Part shown: piece after piece, positions 12,026-20,790 of the stretch
How positions within the stretch are numbered: position 1 is the first letter of the stretch
Layout of the letters: every line of letters begins with the position of its first letter
Assembly: GCA_019635485.1 (NCBI GenBank)
Contig: JAHBZL010000008.1
Span: 62,001 to 126,000 of the forward strand
DNA: 64,000 nt
Reading direction: 5' to 3'
Origin: Piscinibacter sp.
GTDB lineage: Bacteria; Pseudomonadota; Gammaproteobacteria; Burkholderiales; Burkholderiaceae_C
Notes under the pieces: model-generated
Seen by the model: only the letters and a program-made list of their open reading frames with translations
What the model was told of the DNA's origin: nothing
Databases searched by the model: none
Made by a program: the position numbers and the translations under genes

Positions 12026-12777
12026 GCCGCCACCTCCTCGCCCAGGTAGGCCTCGCGCACGCCGGCATGGGCGCGGATCTCGTCCGGCGTGCCGGTGGCG
12101 ATCAGTTCGCCGTACACCAGCACGCTGACCCGTTCGCCGAGGTCGAAGACGACGCTCATGTCGTGCTCGACGATCAGCAGCGCCCGGCCGGCCGTGGTCT
12201 CCCGGATGAGGTTCGAGGTGTAGGCGGTCTCCTCGCTCGACATGCCGGCCATCGGCTCGTCGAGCAGCACGACCTGCGGATCGCAGGCGAGCGTCATCGC
12301 CAGTTCGAGCGAGCGTTGGGCCGAGTAGGTCATCTCGCCGGCCAGACTCGTCGCCTGCGACTGCAGCCGCACGCGTTCGAGCAGGCGCTCGGTGTCCTCG
12401 CGCACCGCGGCCGCGCGGTCGAGCACGCGCCAGAAGGCGTAGGGCCGCCGGTGCTGGCGCAGCACCGCGAGCCGGATGTTCTCGAACACGGTCAGGCGCG
12501 GGAAGATGTTGGTGATCTGGAACGAACGCGCCAGCCCGGCCTGCGCGATGCGCTGCGGCGACCAGCCGTCGATGCGCCGGCCGCCGAAGACGATCTCGCC
12601 CGCGCTCGGCGCGGTGTTCCCGGAGATCAGGTGGAACAGCGTCGACTTGCCGGCGCCGTTCGGCCCGATCAGCGCGTGGCGCTCGCCGGCGCGCAGGTCG
12701 AGGTCGACGCCGCGGATGATCTCGCTCGCGCCGTAGGACTTGCGCACGCCGCGCAGGCTGAGGATCGGGTCGTTCAT
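12022..12777 (-). CDS. livG: Branched-chain-type ABC transporter ATPase LivG
   Basis: A 251-aa ATPase partner of LivF. Walker A is the canonical GPNGAGKST, and Walker B is QVVLLDEPMAGM followed by the usual H-switch EHDMSVVF. The ABC signature position reads MTYSAQRSLELAM, where the classical LSGGQ is replaced by TYSAQ, a variant worth noting beside the LivF Walker A variant. Both ends overlap neighbours by 4 bp (livM upstream, livF downstream). It acts on the cytoplasmic face of LivHM. Confidence 0.92.
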   Translation of the reverse strand: MNDPILSLRGVRKSYGASEIIRGVDLDLRAGERHALIGPNGAGKSTLFHLISGNTAPSAGEIVFGGRRIDGWSPQRIAQAGLARSFQITNIFPRLTVFENIRLAVLRQHRRPYAFWRVLDRAAAVREDTERLLERVRLQSQATSLAGEMTYSAQRSLELAMTLACDPQVVLLDEPMAGMSSEETAYTSNLIRETTAGRALLIVEHDMSVVFDLGERVSVLVYGELIATGTPDEIRAHAGVREAYLGEEVAA

Positions 12778-14042
12778 GACAGGGCCCGCCGGCCGTCGAC
12801 CGGCGCCGGTTTATCGGTCGGCGGCTCGGCGGGCGAGGCCACGCCACGGTGCGCCGCCCAGCCGAGCAGCCCGCCCAGCGCCAGCAGCGCCGCGGGCACG
12901 AGCCAGGTCGCGATCGACCCCGGCGACCAGTTGCGGCCGAACAGCGCGATCGGCGGCCACTCGCCGCCCTGCGCGGCCAGCGAGCGGTAATCCTGCGAGC
13001 ACAGGCGCTGCAGCATCTCGACGACGAACACGACGCCGCCCGCGGCGCACAGCGCCGCTGCCACCGCGAGGGCGGACACCGACAGGGCGACCGGCCAGCC
13101 GCGCCGCGCCGCCAGGCGCGCCGCGGCGCCGGACAGGCCGGTCAGCCCGGCCGGCACGAACATCATCACCAGCACGAAGAGCATGCCCTGGTAGAGCAGC
13201 CACGAGCGCGTCGCGTCCGAGACCGCGTAGCCGAAGAAGGTCATCAGTGCCGCGCCGAGCGCCGGGCCGAGGAAGCTGCCGACGCCGCCGATGTAGCTGT
13301 TCAGCACCACCGCCGCCGACACGCCGGCGTCGAAGACGACGTAGTTCGCGGCCTCGTTGTTGAGCGCCTGCAGGCCGCCGGCGATGCCGGCGAACATCGA
13401 CGAGATCGCGAAGGCCGACAGGCCGACGCCGTGGGCGTCGTAGCCGAGGAACCTCAGGCGGTGGCCGTTCTCGCGCAGCGCCAGCGTCAGCCGCCCGAGC
13501 GGCGTGCGGCCGTGGAAGTGCAGCAGGGTCAGCGACCCCAGCACCCAGGCGAGCGTGAGGTAGTAGACCTCGACCGTCGAGCCGAAGCCGAGGCCCCAGG
13601 CCGGCATGCGCATCGCCGAGATGCCGGACTCGCCGCCGAACCAGCCCTTGAGCTGCGGCGCCAGCGCGTGCAGCAGCTCGGCCACCGCGAGCGTGATCAT
13701 CGCGAAGGTGGTGCCGCTGCGCTTCGTCGCGAACCAGCCGGCGGCGAGGCCCACGACCAGGCCGGCGAGGGCGCCGACCAGCGGCAGCAGCGGCGTCGGC
13801 AGCAGCCCCGCGCCGCCGAAGGCGTTCATCGCGTGCACGGTGGCGAACGCGCCGACGCCGAAGTAGGCCGCGTGCCCGAAGGAGAGCAGGCCGGCGCGGC
13901 CGGCGAGCAGGCTGTAGGCGCAGGCGAACAGCGCCGCGATCAGCATCTGGATCGAGGCGTTGAGCAGACCGGCGCTCAGCAGCGCCGGCAGCGCGGCCAG
14001 CAGTGCCACGCCGGCGCCGAGGGGCAGGAGCGTCCACGCCAT
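12774..14042 (-). CDS. livM: Branched-chain-type ABC transporter permease LivM
   Basis: A 422-aa inner-membrane permease. Many hydrophobic spans are visible, with the family blocks LLSFGHAAYFGVGAF, GTTFAMITLAVAELL and SYIGGVGSFLGPALGA. The protein is longer than a typical LivM (about 320-350 aa) because of an extra C-terminal part of about 90 residues with two more hydrophobic spans and a polar tail ending DGRRALS. The start MAWTLLPLG at 14042 lies 2 bp from the livH stop. It forms the translocation pore with LivH. Confidence 0.9.
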   Translation of the reverse strand: MAWTLLPLGAGVALLAALPALLSAGLLNASIQMLIAALFACAYSLLAGRAGLLSFGHAAYFGVGAFATVHAMNAFGGAGLLPTPLLPLVGALAGLVVGLAAGWFATKRSGTTFAMITLAVAELLHALAPQLKGWFGGESGISAMRMPAWGLGFGSTVEVYYLTLAWVLGSLTLLHFHGRTPLGRLTLALRENGHRLRFLGYDAHGVGLSAFAISSMFAGIAGGLQALNNEAANYVVFDAGVSAAVVLNSYIGGVGSFLGPALGAALMTFFGYAVSDATRSWLLYQGMLFVLVMMFVPAGLTGLSGAAARLAARRGWPVALSVSALAVAAALCAAGGVVFVVEMLQRLCSQDYRSLAAQGGEWPPIALFGRNWSPGSIATWLVPAALLALGGLLGWAAHRGVASPAEPPTDKPAPVDGRRALS

Positions 14043-14044
14043 CG

Positions 14045-14986
14045 TCAGGCCTCCTCGCCCATCAGTCCGCGCGGCCGCACGAGCAGGACCAGCAGCATCA
14101 GCGCGAACGGGATCGTCGCGGCCAGGCTCGAGACCTTCAACGTCAGCAGGCCGCCGATGCCCTCGGCCCAGGCACGTGCGCCGACCACCGCCAGCAGGTC
14201 CGCGATGCTGCGGTCCACGCCGACCGCGAGCGAGGTGACGACGCCGATCAGCAGCGACGCCAGCATCGCGCCGCCGAGCGAGCCCAGCCCGCCGACGACG
14301 ACGATCACGAACACCATCACGCCGACCTCCAGCGCCATGTTCGGGTTGGTGGTGTAGAACGCGCCGGCGACGGCGCCGGCCAGCCCGGCGAGCGCCGCAC
14401 CGACGCCGAACACGCCCATGAACACCAGCTGCACGTTGTGGCCGAGCGCCTCGGCCATGCGCGGGCGGTAGATGGCCGCACGCACGACAATGCCGACGCG
14501 CGTGCGCGTCAGCAGCGCCCAGATCGCGCCGAACATCGCGATCGCGACGCCGCCCATCAGCAGCCGGTAGGCGGGGTACTGCAGGCTGCCGAGGGTGAAC
14601 GCGGCGAAGTCCAGCGACGCCGGCACCCGGTAGTCGACCGGGTAGTTGCCGAACAGCAGCTTGATCGTCTCCGCGATGATGAACGACAGCCCGAAGGTGA
14701 GCAGCAGTTCGTGCGCATGGCCGTGGTGGTGCACGCGGCGCAGGAACCAGCGCTCGACGGCCATGCCCACCGCGCCGGCGAGCAGCGCCGCGAGCACCAC
14801 GGCCGCCCCGAAGCCGACGAGACCCTGCAGCGTGTACGCGAAGTACGCGCCGAGCATGTAGAACGACGCGTGCGCGAAGTTCAGCACGCCCATCATGCCG
14901 AACACCAGCGTCAGCCCGGCCGACACCATGAACAGCAGCAGGCCGTGGATGACGCCGTTCAGCAGCGCGAAGACGATCGTGTCCAT
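14045..14986 (-). CDS. livH: Branched-chain-type ABC transporter permease LivH
   Basis: A 313-aa permease with about eight membrane spans. Conserved blocks are LTLVFGMMGVLNFAHASFYMLGAY near the N-terminus and VVVGGLGSLGGAMLASLLIG near the C-terminus. The ATG at 14986 shares one base with the stop of the binding-protein gene (TGATG), so translation is likely coupled; a TTG one codon earlier is a less likely start. It is an inner-membrane partner of LivM. Confidence 0.9.
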   Translation of the reverse strand: MDTIVFALLNGVIHGLLLFMVSAGLTLVFGMMGVLNFAHASFYMLGAYFAYTLQGLVGFGAAVVLAALLAGAVGMAVERWFLRRVHHHGHAHELLLTFGLSFIIAETIKLLFGNYPVDYRVPASLDFAAFTLGSLQYPAYRLLMGGVAIAMFGAIWALLTRTRVGIVVRAAIYRPRMAEALGHNVQLVFMGVFGVGAALAGLAGAVAGAFYTTNPNMALEVGVMVFVIVVVGGLGSLGGAMLASLLIGVVTSLAVGVDRSIADLLAVVGARAWAEGIGGLLTLKVSSLAATIPFALMLLVLLVRPRGLMGEEA

Positions 14987-16242
14987 CAATCGGGACGCTG
15001 CATCTTGCAGCTCGCATGCACCGGCGCCGCCGCTTCCTCGGCCGTGAACACCTTGACCGGCTTGAAGCCCATCTCGGTGCCGTCGGCCTTGTACTTCGCG
15101 TCCTTCGCCACCATCGAGACGACCATCGGCATCAGCACCTGGTGGTCGGCGGCGCGCATGCTCACGTCGCCCATCGGCGTGCGGATGCGCGTGCTCTCGA
15201 GCACCTTGACGAAGGCGTTGACGTTCAGCGCGTCGCCCTGCGGCCTGGTCTGCTTCAGCGCCTCGGCCACCATCTCGAGGCCGAACGCCGCCTGCGGCTC
15301 GACGAACACCGGCACGTGCCCCATCTTGGCCTTGAAGTCATCGACGAAGCGCGTGCTCTCGGCGCCGCCGGCCTCGGGGTTGAAAGCATGCGCGATGAAG
15401 TGGCCCAGCGCGGTCTCGCCGGCATTCGCCACGTTGCCCGGCTGGTCGAGGAACACCGTGCCGAAGCGCGCCTTCAGGCCGGCCGCCTTCGAGGCCTTCA
15501 TCAGCAGCAGCAGGTCGTTCGACCAGTTGCCGGTGATCACGGTCTCGGCGCCGCTGGCGACGATCTTGGAGACGTAGGGCGCGAAGTCCTGGATCTTGTT
15601 CGTGTCGTGCAGCGTCTTCTCGACGACCTGGTAGCCCCCGGCGGCCGCGTTGTCGACGATCGCGCGCTCCATGTCCTGGCCCCAGGAATAGTTCTGGTTG
15701 ATCGCGTAGACCTTGCTGCCGAGCGTGCCGGCCTGCTTCATGCCGGCCACCAGCGCCTTGGTGCGCACCTGCGCGTTGCCGGTGAAGCGGAAGTGGTGGA
15801 AGTTGCACTTCTCGCCGGTCAGCTCCATCGCCTCGGCGCCGACGTTGACGTAGACGATCTCCTTGCCCGGGTTGCGCAGGTTGTGCTTGCGCACGTCCTC
15901 GGTGATCTGGCCGCCGATCGCCGACGAGGCCCCCTGCACGACGATCTGCACGCCGTCGGCGATGGCCGCCTTCAGCTTGTCGGCCGCGCCCGCCGGGCCG
16001 CCCTGGTTGTCGTACTCGAGCAGCTGCACCGGCTGGCCGTTCCAGCCGCCGGTCGCGTTCAGCTTGTCGATCGCGTAGCGCACGCCGGCGCGGAACGACT
16101 GGCCGGTCGAGGCCTGCGGGCCCGACAGCGTCTCGAGCAGGCCGATCTTCACGGGCGCCGCCTGGGCTGCGCCGGCGATGGTCACCAGCGAGGCCAGCAG
16201 GGGCAGGGTGCGGCGTGCCGCGTTGGGCAGGGAATCACGCAT
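14986..16242 (-). CDS. Liv-type ABC transporter periplasmic substrate-binding protein
   Basis: A 418-aa periplasmic binding protein of the LivK/peripla_BP_6 type. Residues 1-28 are a Sec signal peptide (LPLLASLVTIAGAAQAA). The mature part starts with the family hallmark PVKIGLLETLSGPQASTGQ and continues through LNATGGWNGQPVQLLEYDNQG and the INQNYSWGQDM segment. It supplies ligand to LivHMGF, encoded directly downstream. The start follows a purine-rich GGAGAC. Its long insert-free form is seen in importers of aromatic and other organic acids as well as amino acids, so the ligand is open. Confidence 0.9.
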   Translation of the reverse strand: MRDSLPNAARRTLPLLASLVTIAGAAQAAPVKIGLLETLSGPQASTGQSFRAGVRYAIDKLNATGGWNGQPVQLLEYDNQGGPAGAADKLKAAIADGVQIVVQGASSAIGGQITEDVRKHNLRNPGKEIVYVNVGAEAMELTGEKCNFHHFRFTGNAQVRTKALVAGMKQAGTLGSKVYAINQNYSWGQDMERAIVDNAAAGGYQVVEKTLHDTNKIQDFAPYVSKIVASGAETVITGNWSNDLLLLMKASKAAGLKARFGTVFLDQPGNVANAGETALGHFIAHAFNPEAGGAESTRFVDDFKAKMGHVPVFVEPQAAFGLEMVAEALKQTRPQGDALNVNAFVKVLESTRIRTPMGDVSMRAADHQVLMPMVVSMVAKDAKYKADGTEMGFKPVKVFTAEEAAAPVHASCKMQRPD

Positions 16243-16292
16243 GGGGTTGTCTCCTTCGGGGTGGTGGATCGACCTCGCGAGCGGCGAGGTCG

Positions 16293-17084
16293 TCAGAGGT
16301 ACTCGAGGTTGCCGTCCACGCTGATCGCCTGGCCGGTCAGGTTGTGCGCAGCGGGCGAGCAGAGGAACAGCGCGAGCGCCGCGACGTCCTCGGCCGTGAC
16401 CATGCGGCGCAGCGAGATCTTGTTGAGGTACTGCTCGCGCATCGCCTCGACGCTCATGCCGGCGGCGGCGGCGCGCGCCGCGATCACGCCCTGCATCCGC
16501 TCGCCGTCGACGACGCCGGGCAGGATCGCGTTGACGCGGATGTCGTGCGGGCCGAGCTCGATCGCGAGCGACTTCACGAGCCCGACGATCGCCCACTTGC
16601 TCGCCGCGTAGGGCGTGCGCAGCGGGTAGCCGAGCCGCCCCGCCACCGAGCCCATCGCGATCAGCACCGGGCTCGCCGTCGACGCCTTGAGCAGCGGCAC
16701 GGCGCGCCGCGCGAAGTAGTACTGGCCGTTGAGGTTGACGTCGATGGTGCGTTCCCAGCCGCTCACGTCGATGCCCTCGATCGGACCGGTCGGCCCGGCG
16801 ATGCCGGCGTTGTTGACCAGCACGTCGAGCCCGCCGAGCGTGCCGCGCACGTCGTCGAAGACGAGGTCGACGTCGGCGGCGACCGACGCGTCGGCCATGC
16901 TGCCGCTGATGCCGGGCGCCGCGCTGACGAGGCGGTCGAGCGCCGCGCGATCGATGTCGCAGACGTGCACCTGCGCGCCCGCGTCGTGGAAGGCCCGCGC
17001 GACCGCCGCGCCGATGCCGCTCGCCCCCGCCGTGACGAGGACGCGCAGGCCGGCGCGGGGCCGAAGTGATTCGACGATCGACAT
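16293..17084 (-). CDS. SDR family oxidoreductase
   Basis: A 263-aa short-chain dehydrogenase/reductase. It has the cofactor-binding TAGASGIGAAVARAF, an acidic residue after strand 2 (VCDIDRAAL) suggesting NAD(H) preference, NNAG, the catalytic Ser in AMGSVAGR and active-site YAASK, and a C-terminal DGNLEYL. It lies 51 bp upstream of the binding-protein gene and 40 bp downstream of the esterase-fusion gene in the same orientation. Together with the two SDRs at 8604 and 9391 it gives the cluster three dehydrogenases of this fold, suggesting successive alcohol oxidations. Confidence 0.88.
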   Translation of the reverse strand: MSIVESLRPRAGLRVLVTAGASGIGAAVARAFHDAGAQVHVCDIDRAALDRLVSAAPGISGSMADASVAADVDLVFDDVRGTLGGLDVLVNNAGIAGPTGPIEGIDVSGWERTIDVNLNGQYYFARRAVPLLKASTASPVLIAMGSVAGRLGYPLRTPYAASKWAIVGLVKSLAIELGPHDIRVNAILPGVVDGERMQGVIAARAAAAGMSVEAMREQYLNKISLRRMVTAEDVAALALFLCSPAAHNLTGQAISVDGNLEYL

Positions 17085-17124
17085 GGACCTTTCCCTGGGT
17101 GCGCCGTGCAGTGGTGGGCTGGAC

Positions 17125-20100
17125 TCAGTTCAGCACCGAGATGGCCTTGGCCGTGGGGGTCGCGTCGAACAGCAGCGACGCGGGCCAGACCGGCCAGGTG
17201 ACGCCGAGGGCGGCGTGGTTCGGATCGCCGGTGCGCGCGAAGGCGCCGATGCTGCGCATCATCGCGTCCGACAGCGCGAGCCGGCCGGCGCGGTTCGTCG
17301 ACGTGAACGAGATGTTCGCGTACAGCGAGGGCCCGAAGTTGCCGAACGCGAACGGCAGGTCGAACGCATGCGCCGCGCCGTAGATGTCGTTGAACGGCGC
17401 CGGCAGCTCGTCCCAGTCGAAGCGGTAGTGCCAGATGTTGCTCTGCTGGGTCTGCAGCGCCGCGATCATGCTGTCGCGGCTGTTCAGGAAGAACACGCGG
17501 TTGAGCTGCTCGGTGCGTGCGTTCCAGCCGGTCGTCGGCGTGTCCACCGGCAGGTAGGACGCGGGGATCCACTGCTCGAGGCTCGTCTGCGGCGCGGCGT
17601 CGGGCTGGTAGCCGTGGGTGATCGAGAACACCGTCGCGTCGTTGATCAGGCGGCCCACTGCGCCGCCGACGAGCGGCAGCAGGGTCGGGAACAGCTTGCC
17701 TTCGTCGCGCGTGTTGCCCATCAGCACCGGGCCCTTGACGTACTGGCCGGCGCGGATCGCGGCGATCGGGTTCAGCGGAACGACGTTGCCGTCGCCGATC
17801 GGGCCGGAGCCGCCGGCGCCGATCGGCGCGAGCTGGGTGACAACGGTCTGCCAGATCGTGTCGGCGCTCTTGCTGCGCATGTAGGCTGCGATCTCGGCCG
17901 CAGTCTTGGATGCGACGTAGGCGGAGGCGGTCGTGAGATCGGCTGCCAGGCCGTCGGCGATCACGAGTTGCGCGAGGAAGTAGTCGGCCTGGCCGCGGAA
18001 GGCCGACGGTGGCGCCATCGTCGCGATGCTGCCGGCCGGCAGTTCGCTCGCCGGCGAGAGCCCGCCGCTGATCGGCAGCAGCTTGTGGACCAGCGCCGGG
18101 TTCGCGGCGACCACGAGCGGCGAGGTCATCACCGCGAAGACGTTCACCGCACCGGCCGACTGGCCCATCAGCGTCACGTTGCCGGCGTTGCCGCCGAAGC
18201 TCGCGACGTTGCGGTTGACGAACTGCAGCGCCTTGACGATGTCGAGGATCGCGAAGTTGCCGGAGTCGTCGAGCGGGTCGGTGCCGCCCTTGAGCTGCGC
18301 GAGGTTGATGAAGCCGAGCAGACCGAGCCGATAGTTCACCGACACGACCACCGCGTTCGCGCTGCGCGCCAGGTTGGCGCCGTCGTACACCGGGTCGGCC
18401 GTATAGCCGGTAATGTTGCTGCCGCCGTGCACCCACACGATCACCGGCAGGTTGGTCGCGGCGCTCGCCGGGCGCCAGACGTTCAGGTACAGGCAGTCCT
18501 CCGAGCCCACGGTCTGGCCCAGCGTGGTGCCGATGGTGGCGTCGTAGCGGTTGTTCAGGCCCGGGCCGTAGAGCCGCCCGGCGGAGGCGCAGGCGTTGCC
18601 GAAGGTCTGCGTGTAGCGCGGCGTGGTCCACGGCGCGGCCTCGGCCGGCGCACGCCAGCGCAGCTCGCCGACCGGCGCCTTCGCGTAGGGAATGCCTTTC
18701 CACGCATAGGTGCCGCTGGTGGCCGAGAGGTCGCTGCCGATCACCGTGCCGAGGTGCGTGCTGCGCTGGGTCAGCGGCACGTCCTCGTAGGGCACGCAGG
18801 TGAACGAGGCGGCGTCGTTCGCATCGCCGCTGCCGTCGTAGCGCGCCCAGCGAGGGTGCTCGCACAGCGGCCGCGTGCGGGCGACGCTGCCCGAGGCGGT
18901 GTCGCCCATCACCTGCGGCGGCGGCACGGTGCCCTGCTCGACCCAGTTCTCCAGCGTCGTCAGCGAGTCCCAGGCCACGTTGAACGCGGTGCTCAGCGCG
19001 TGGCCGTAGCCCGGCGCCTCGTAGTAGCGCGCGAACTTGTCGACCTCGGCCGGCCCCATGCGGGCCTGCAGGCGCTGGTAGTACTCCTCGGTGCCGCGCG
19101 AGCTGACGAGCACGTCCGACAGGCCGTGCGCGAGCAGCAGCTTGCCGCCCCTGGCCGCGAAGGCGTCCAGGTCGACCGGCACGTCCAGCAGCGTCGAGAT
19201 CTCGCTCAGCCGCGGGCCCCACGGACCGGGGTTCTCGGGGTCGAGCGAGAGCGAGTCGTAGCCCGGATCGCGCGTCACGCCGTAGCGGATCATCCCGTCG
19301 AGCTGCCGGCTGATGTAGGGCGCCGTGCTCGGCATCGGGTGGGCCGGCTGCGAGGTGTTGAGGTTCAGGAAGGTGATCGTCGGCTGCAGCGGACTCGGGT
19401 TGCTGGTGATGCCGAGGTCGGCGCCCCAGACGTTGTAGCCCGGGTAGCCGGTCTCGCCGCTGGCGAGCGTGAAGTTGAAGCGCGTCGAGGCGTTCATCGC
19501 CTTCAGCGTCGCGATCTGCACGTCCGACAGGCAGGTGTCGCCCGTGTCCGCCCCGTCCGGGCAGCGCAGCGGCGTGCCGGCGAGCGAGGCGGTCGACGGG
19601 TCGAAGACGGCGTTGCAGCGGTTCTGGTTGCTGATCAGGCCGTCGAGCAGGCCGTCGAGGCCGTCGCAGGCCTCGATGGCCGCGTCGTAGACGAGCTTGC
19701 GCTTGGGCGTGTTCGGATAGGCGCCGGGCTGGGCCAGCGCGCGGTTCGCGCGGTGGCCGGCCAGCATCGCCGACATCTGCTTCCACGCCGGGTACCAGGC
19801 GATGATGCCGGTCCAGTCGTCCGGCCAGCGCGTCGCCACCTCGAGCGCCTCGCGCCCGCCGGTGGAGCCGCCGGCGAAGTAGGACTGCTGGATCGTCCCC
19901 GTCGCGTAGCGCGCCTTGATCAGGAAGGCCGCCGCGTCGCGCGTCTTCTTCAGCGCCTCGCCGGCCCAGTTGCGCAGCATCTCCTCGTTGAGCAGGAAGG
20001 CAGGATCGAGCGAGCCGAGCGCGCCCGCCTGGTGGCCGCCGTTGCTCGCGAACACGGCGTAGCCGCGGCCGATCGGCAGTGCCTGGTCGGCCGGGCCGGC

Positions 20101-20511
20101 CGGCACGTTGCCGACCACGTTCGGGATGCTGCCGTCGAAGCCGCCGCCGCCGAACATCATGGCCTTGCCGTTCCACACCGTCGGCAGCGCGACGCGGAAC
20201 TGGATCGCCTCGGCCGCGGCATCGACCGGCGCGATCGCACCGTTGACGAGGCAATGCTCCGGGATCACCCGTGCGCCGGTGCCCGACGCGGCCACCAGGG
20301 TGGCCGAGGTCACGCTGCCGCCCGTGGTGGGCAGGCCGATGGCCGCCGCGGGGATCGTCATCCCGGCGAGGTCCGCACAGGCGAGCGGTGCGGGCGGAGG
20401 CGCCGGGGGCGGCGGGGCGGGCGGGTCGCCGCCGCCACCACCGCAGGCGGTCATCGCCGCGGCCGCCGCCATCGCGAACGCGAGGCGGAGCGCTTGAGGA
20501 GCTGGTGTCAT
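17125..20511 (-). CDS. Tannase/feruloyl esterase-type B carboxylesterase fusion lipoprotein
   Basis: An 1128-aa two-domain esterase. Residues 1-23 are a lipoprotein-type signal (MTAC, Cys23), followed by a Gly/Pro-rich linker. Residues about 45-575 are a tannase/feruloyl esterase domain with nucleophile Ser216 (GGSTGG), Asp466 (HGLSDVLVSS), His504 (GYGHA) and a calcium loop near 282-291 (CDGLDGLLDG). The cysteines normally flanking the Ser and His are Gly215 and Ala505. Residues about 580-1128 are a type B carboxylesterase with SEDCLYLNVWRP, oxyanion HGG, Ser785 (GQSAGAV) and a late His in GAAHAFDLPFAFGN. Each domain is normally a separate protein. It is probably envelope-anchored and heads the catabolic run; the substrate is likely an ester-linked aromatic or acyl compound. 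Confidence 0.9.
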   Translation of the reverse strand: MTPAPQALRLAFAMAAAAAMTACGGGGGDPPAPPPPAPPPAPLACADLAGMTIPAAAIGLPTTGGSVTSATLVAASGTGARVIPEHCLVNGAIAPVDAAAEAIQFRVALPTVWNGKAMMFGGGGFDGSIPNVVGNVPAGPADQALPIGRGYAVFASNGGHQAGALGSLDPAFLLNEEMLRNWAGEALKKTRDAAAFLIKARYATGTIQQSYFAGGSTGGREALEVATRWPDDWTGIIAWYPAWKQMSAMLAGHRANRALAQPGAYPNTPKRKLVYDAAIEACDGLDGLLDGLISNQNRCNAVFDPSTASLAGTPLRCPDGADTGDTCLSDVQIATLKAMNASTRFNFTLASGETGYPGYNVWGADLGITSNPSPLQPTITFLNLNTSQPAHPMPSTAPYISRQLDGMIRYGVTRDPGYDSLSLDPENPGPWGPRLSEISTLLDVPVDLDAFAARGGKLLLAHGLSDVLVSSRGTEEYYQRLQARMGPAEVDKFARYYEAPGYGHALSTAFNVAWDSLTTLENWVEQGTVPPPQVMGDTASGSVARTRPLCEHPRWARYDGSGDANDAASFTCVPYEDVPLTQRSTHLGTVIGSDLSATSGTYAWKGIPYAKAPVGELRWRAPAEAAPWTTPRYTQTFGNACASAGRLYGPGLNNRYDATIGTTLGQTVGSEDCLYLNVWRPASAATNLPVIVWVHGGSNITGYTADPVYDGANLARSANAVVVSVNYRLGLLGFINLAQLKGGTDPLDDSGNFAILDIVKALQFVNRNVASFGGNAGNVTLMGQSAGAVNVFAVMTSPLVVAANPALVHKLLPISGGLSPASELPAGSIATMAPPSAFRGQADYFLAQLVIADGLAADLTTASAYVASKTAAEIAAYMRSKSADTIWQTVVTQLAPIGAGGSGPIGDGNVVPLNPIAAIRAGQYVKGPVLMGNTRDEGKLFPTLLPLVGGAVGRLINDATVFSITHGYQPDAAPQTSLEQWIPASYLPVDTPTTGWNARTEQLNRVFFLNSRDSMIAALQTQQSNIWHYRFDWDELPAPFNDIYGAAHAFDLPFAFGNFGPSLYANISFTSTNRAGRLALSDAMMRSIGAFARTGDPNHAALGVTWPVWPASLLFDATPTAKAISVLN

Positions 20512-20554
20512 GGTGTCTCCTGGTCTTGTGTGTTCGGTCACCGGCGACGCACGA

Positions 20555-20583
20555 AACCGCGGGGACCTGAGGCCCCCGCGGTT
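20555..20583. promoter_or_regulatory. Perfect 10-bp inverted repeat in divergent promoter region
   Basis: The 279-bp space between the esterase fusion (minus) and the pucR-like gene (plus) holds AACCGCGGGG and its exact complement CCCCGCGGTT, separated by 9 bp. It lies 44 bp upstream of the esterase start. It could be an operator for the PucR-type protein or a hairpin in the esterase leader. No convincing -35/-10 pair was recognised elsewhere in the gap. Confidence 0.4.
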
Positions 20584-20790
20584 CGGCACGCGTGGGCAGT
20601 CTCGGCGCGGCCTCACCCGCACTCAATGTCGGAGCGGCACACCCACGGGGCCCGTGCGATGTGCGCGGGGTCCACCGCGAAAACCCGGGGGGCGGTTTGC
20701 CCGCATCGGCACGATGACGCCGGCCACCCTCTGCTAGCCTGCGCGGCTGGCGAGCGGCGGCATGCGGCCGCCGAGCGACGACCACGAACC

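Noticed and set aside
11303-12847. A 514-codon frame longer than livF
   Set aside because: Extra N-terminal sequence is out-of-frame livG; the coupled ATG at 12025 gives a normal-length LivF.
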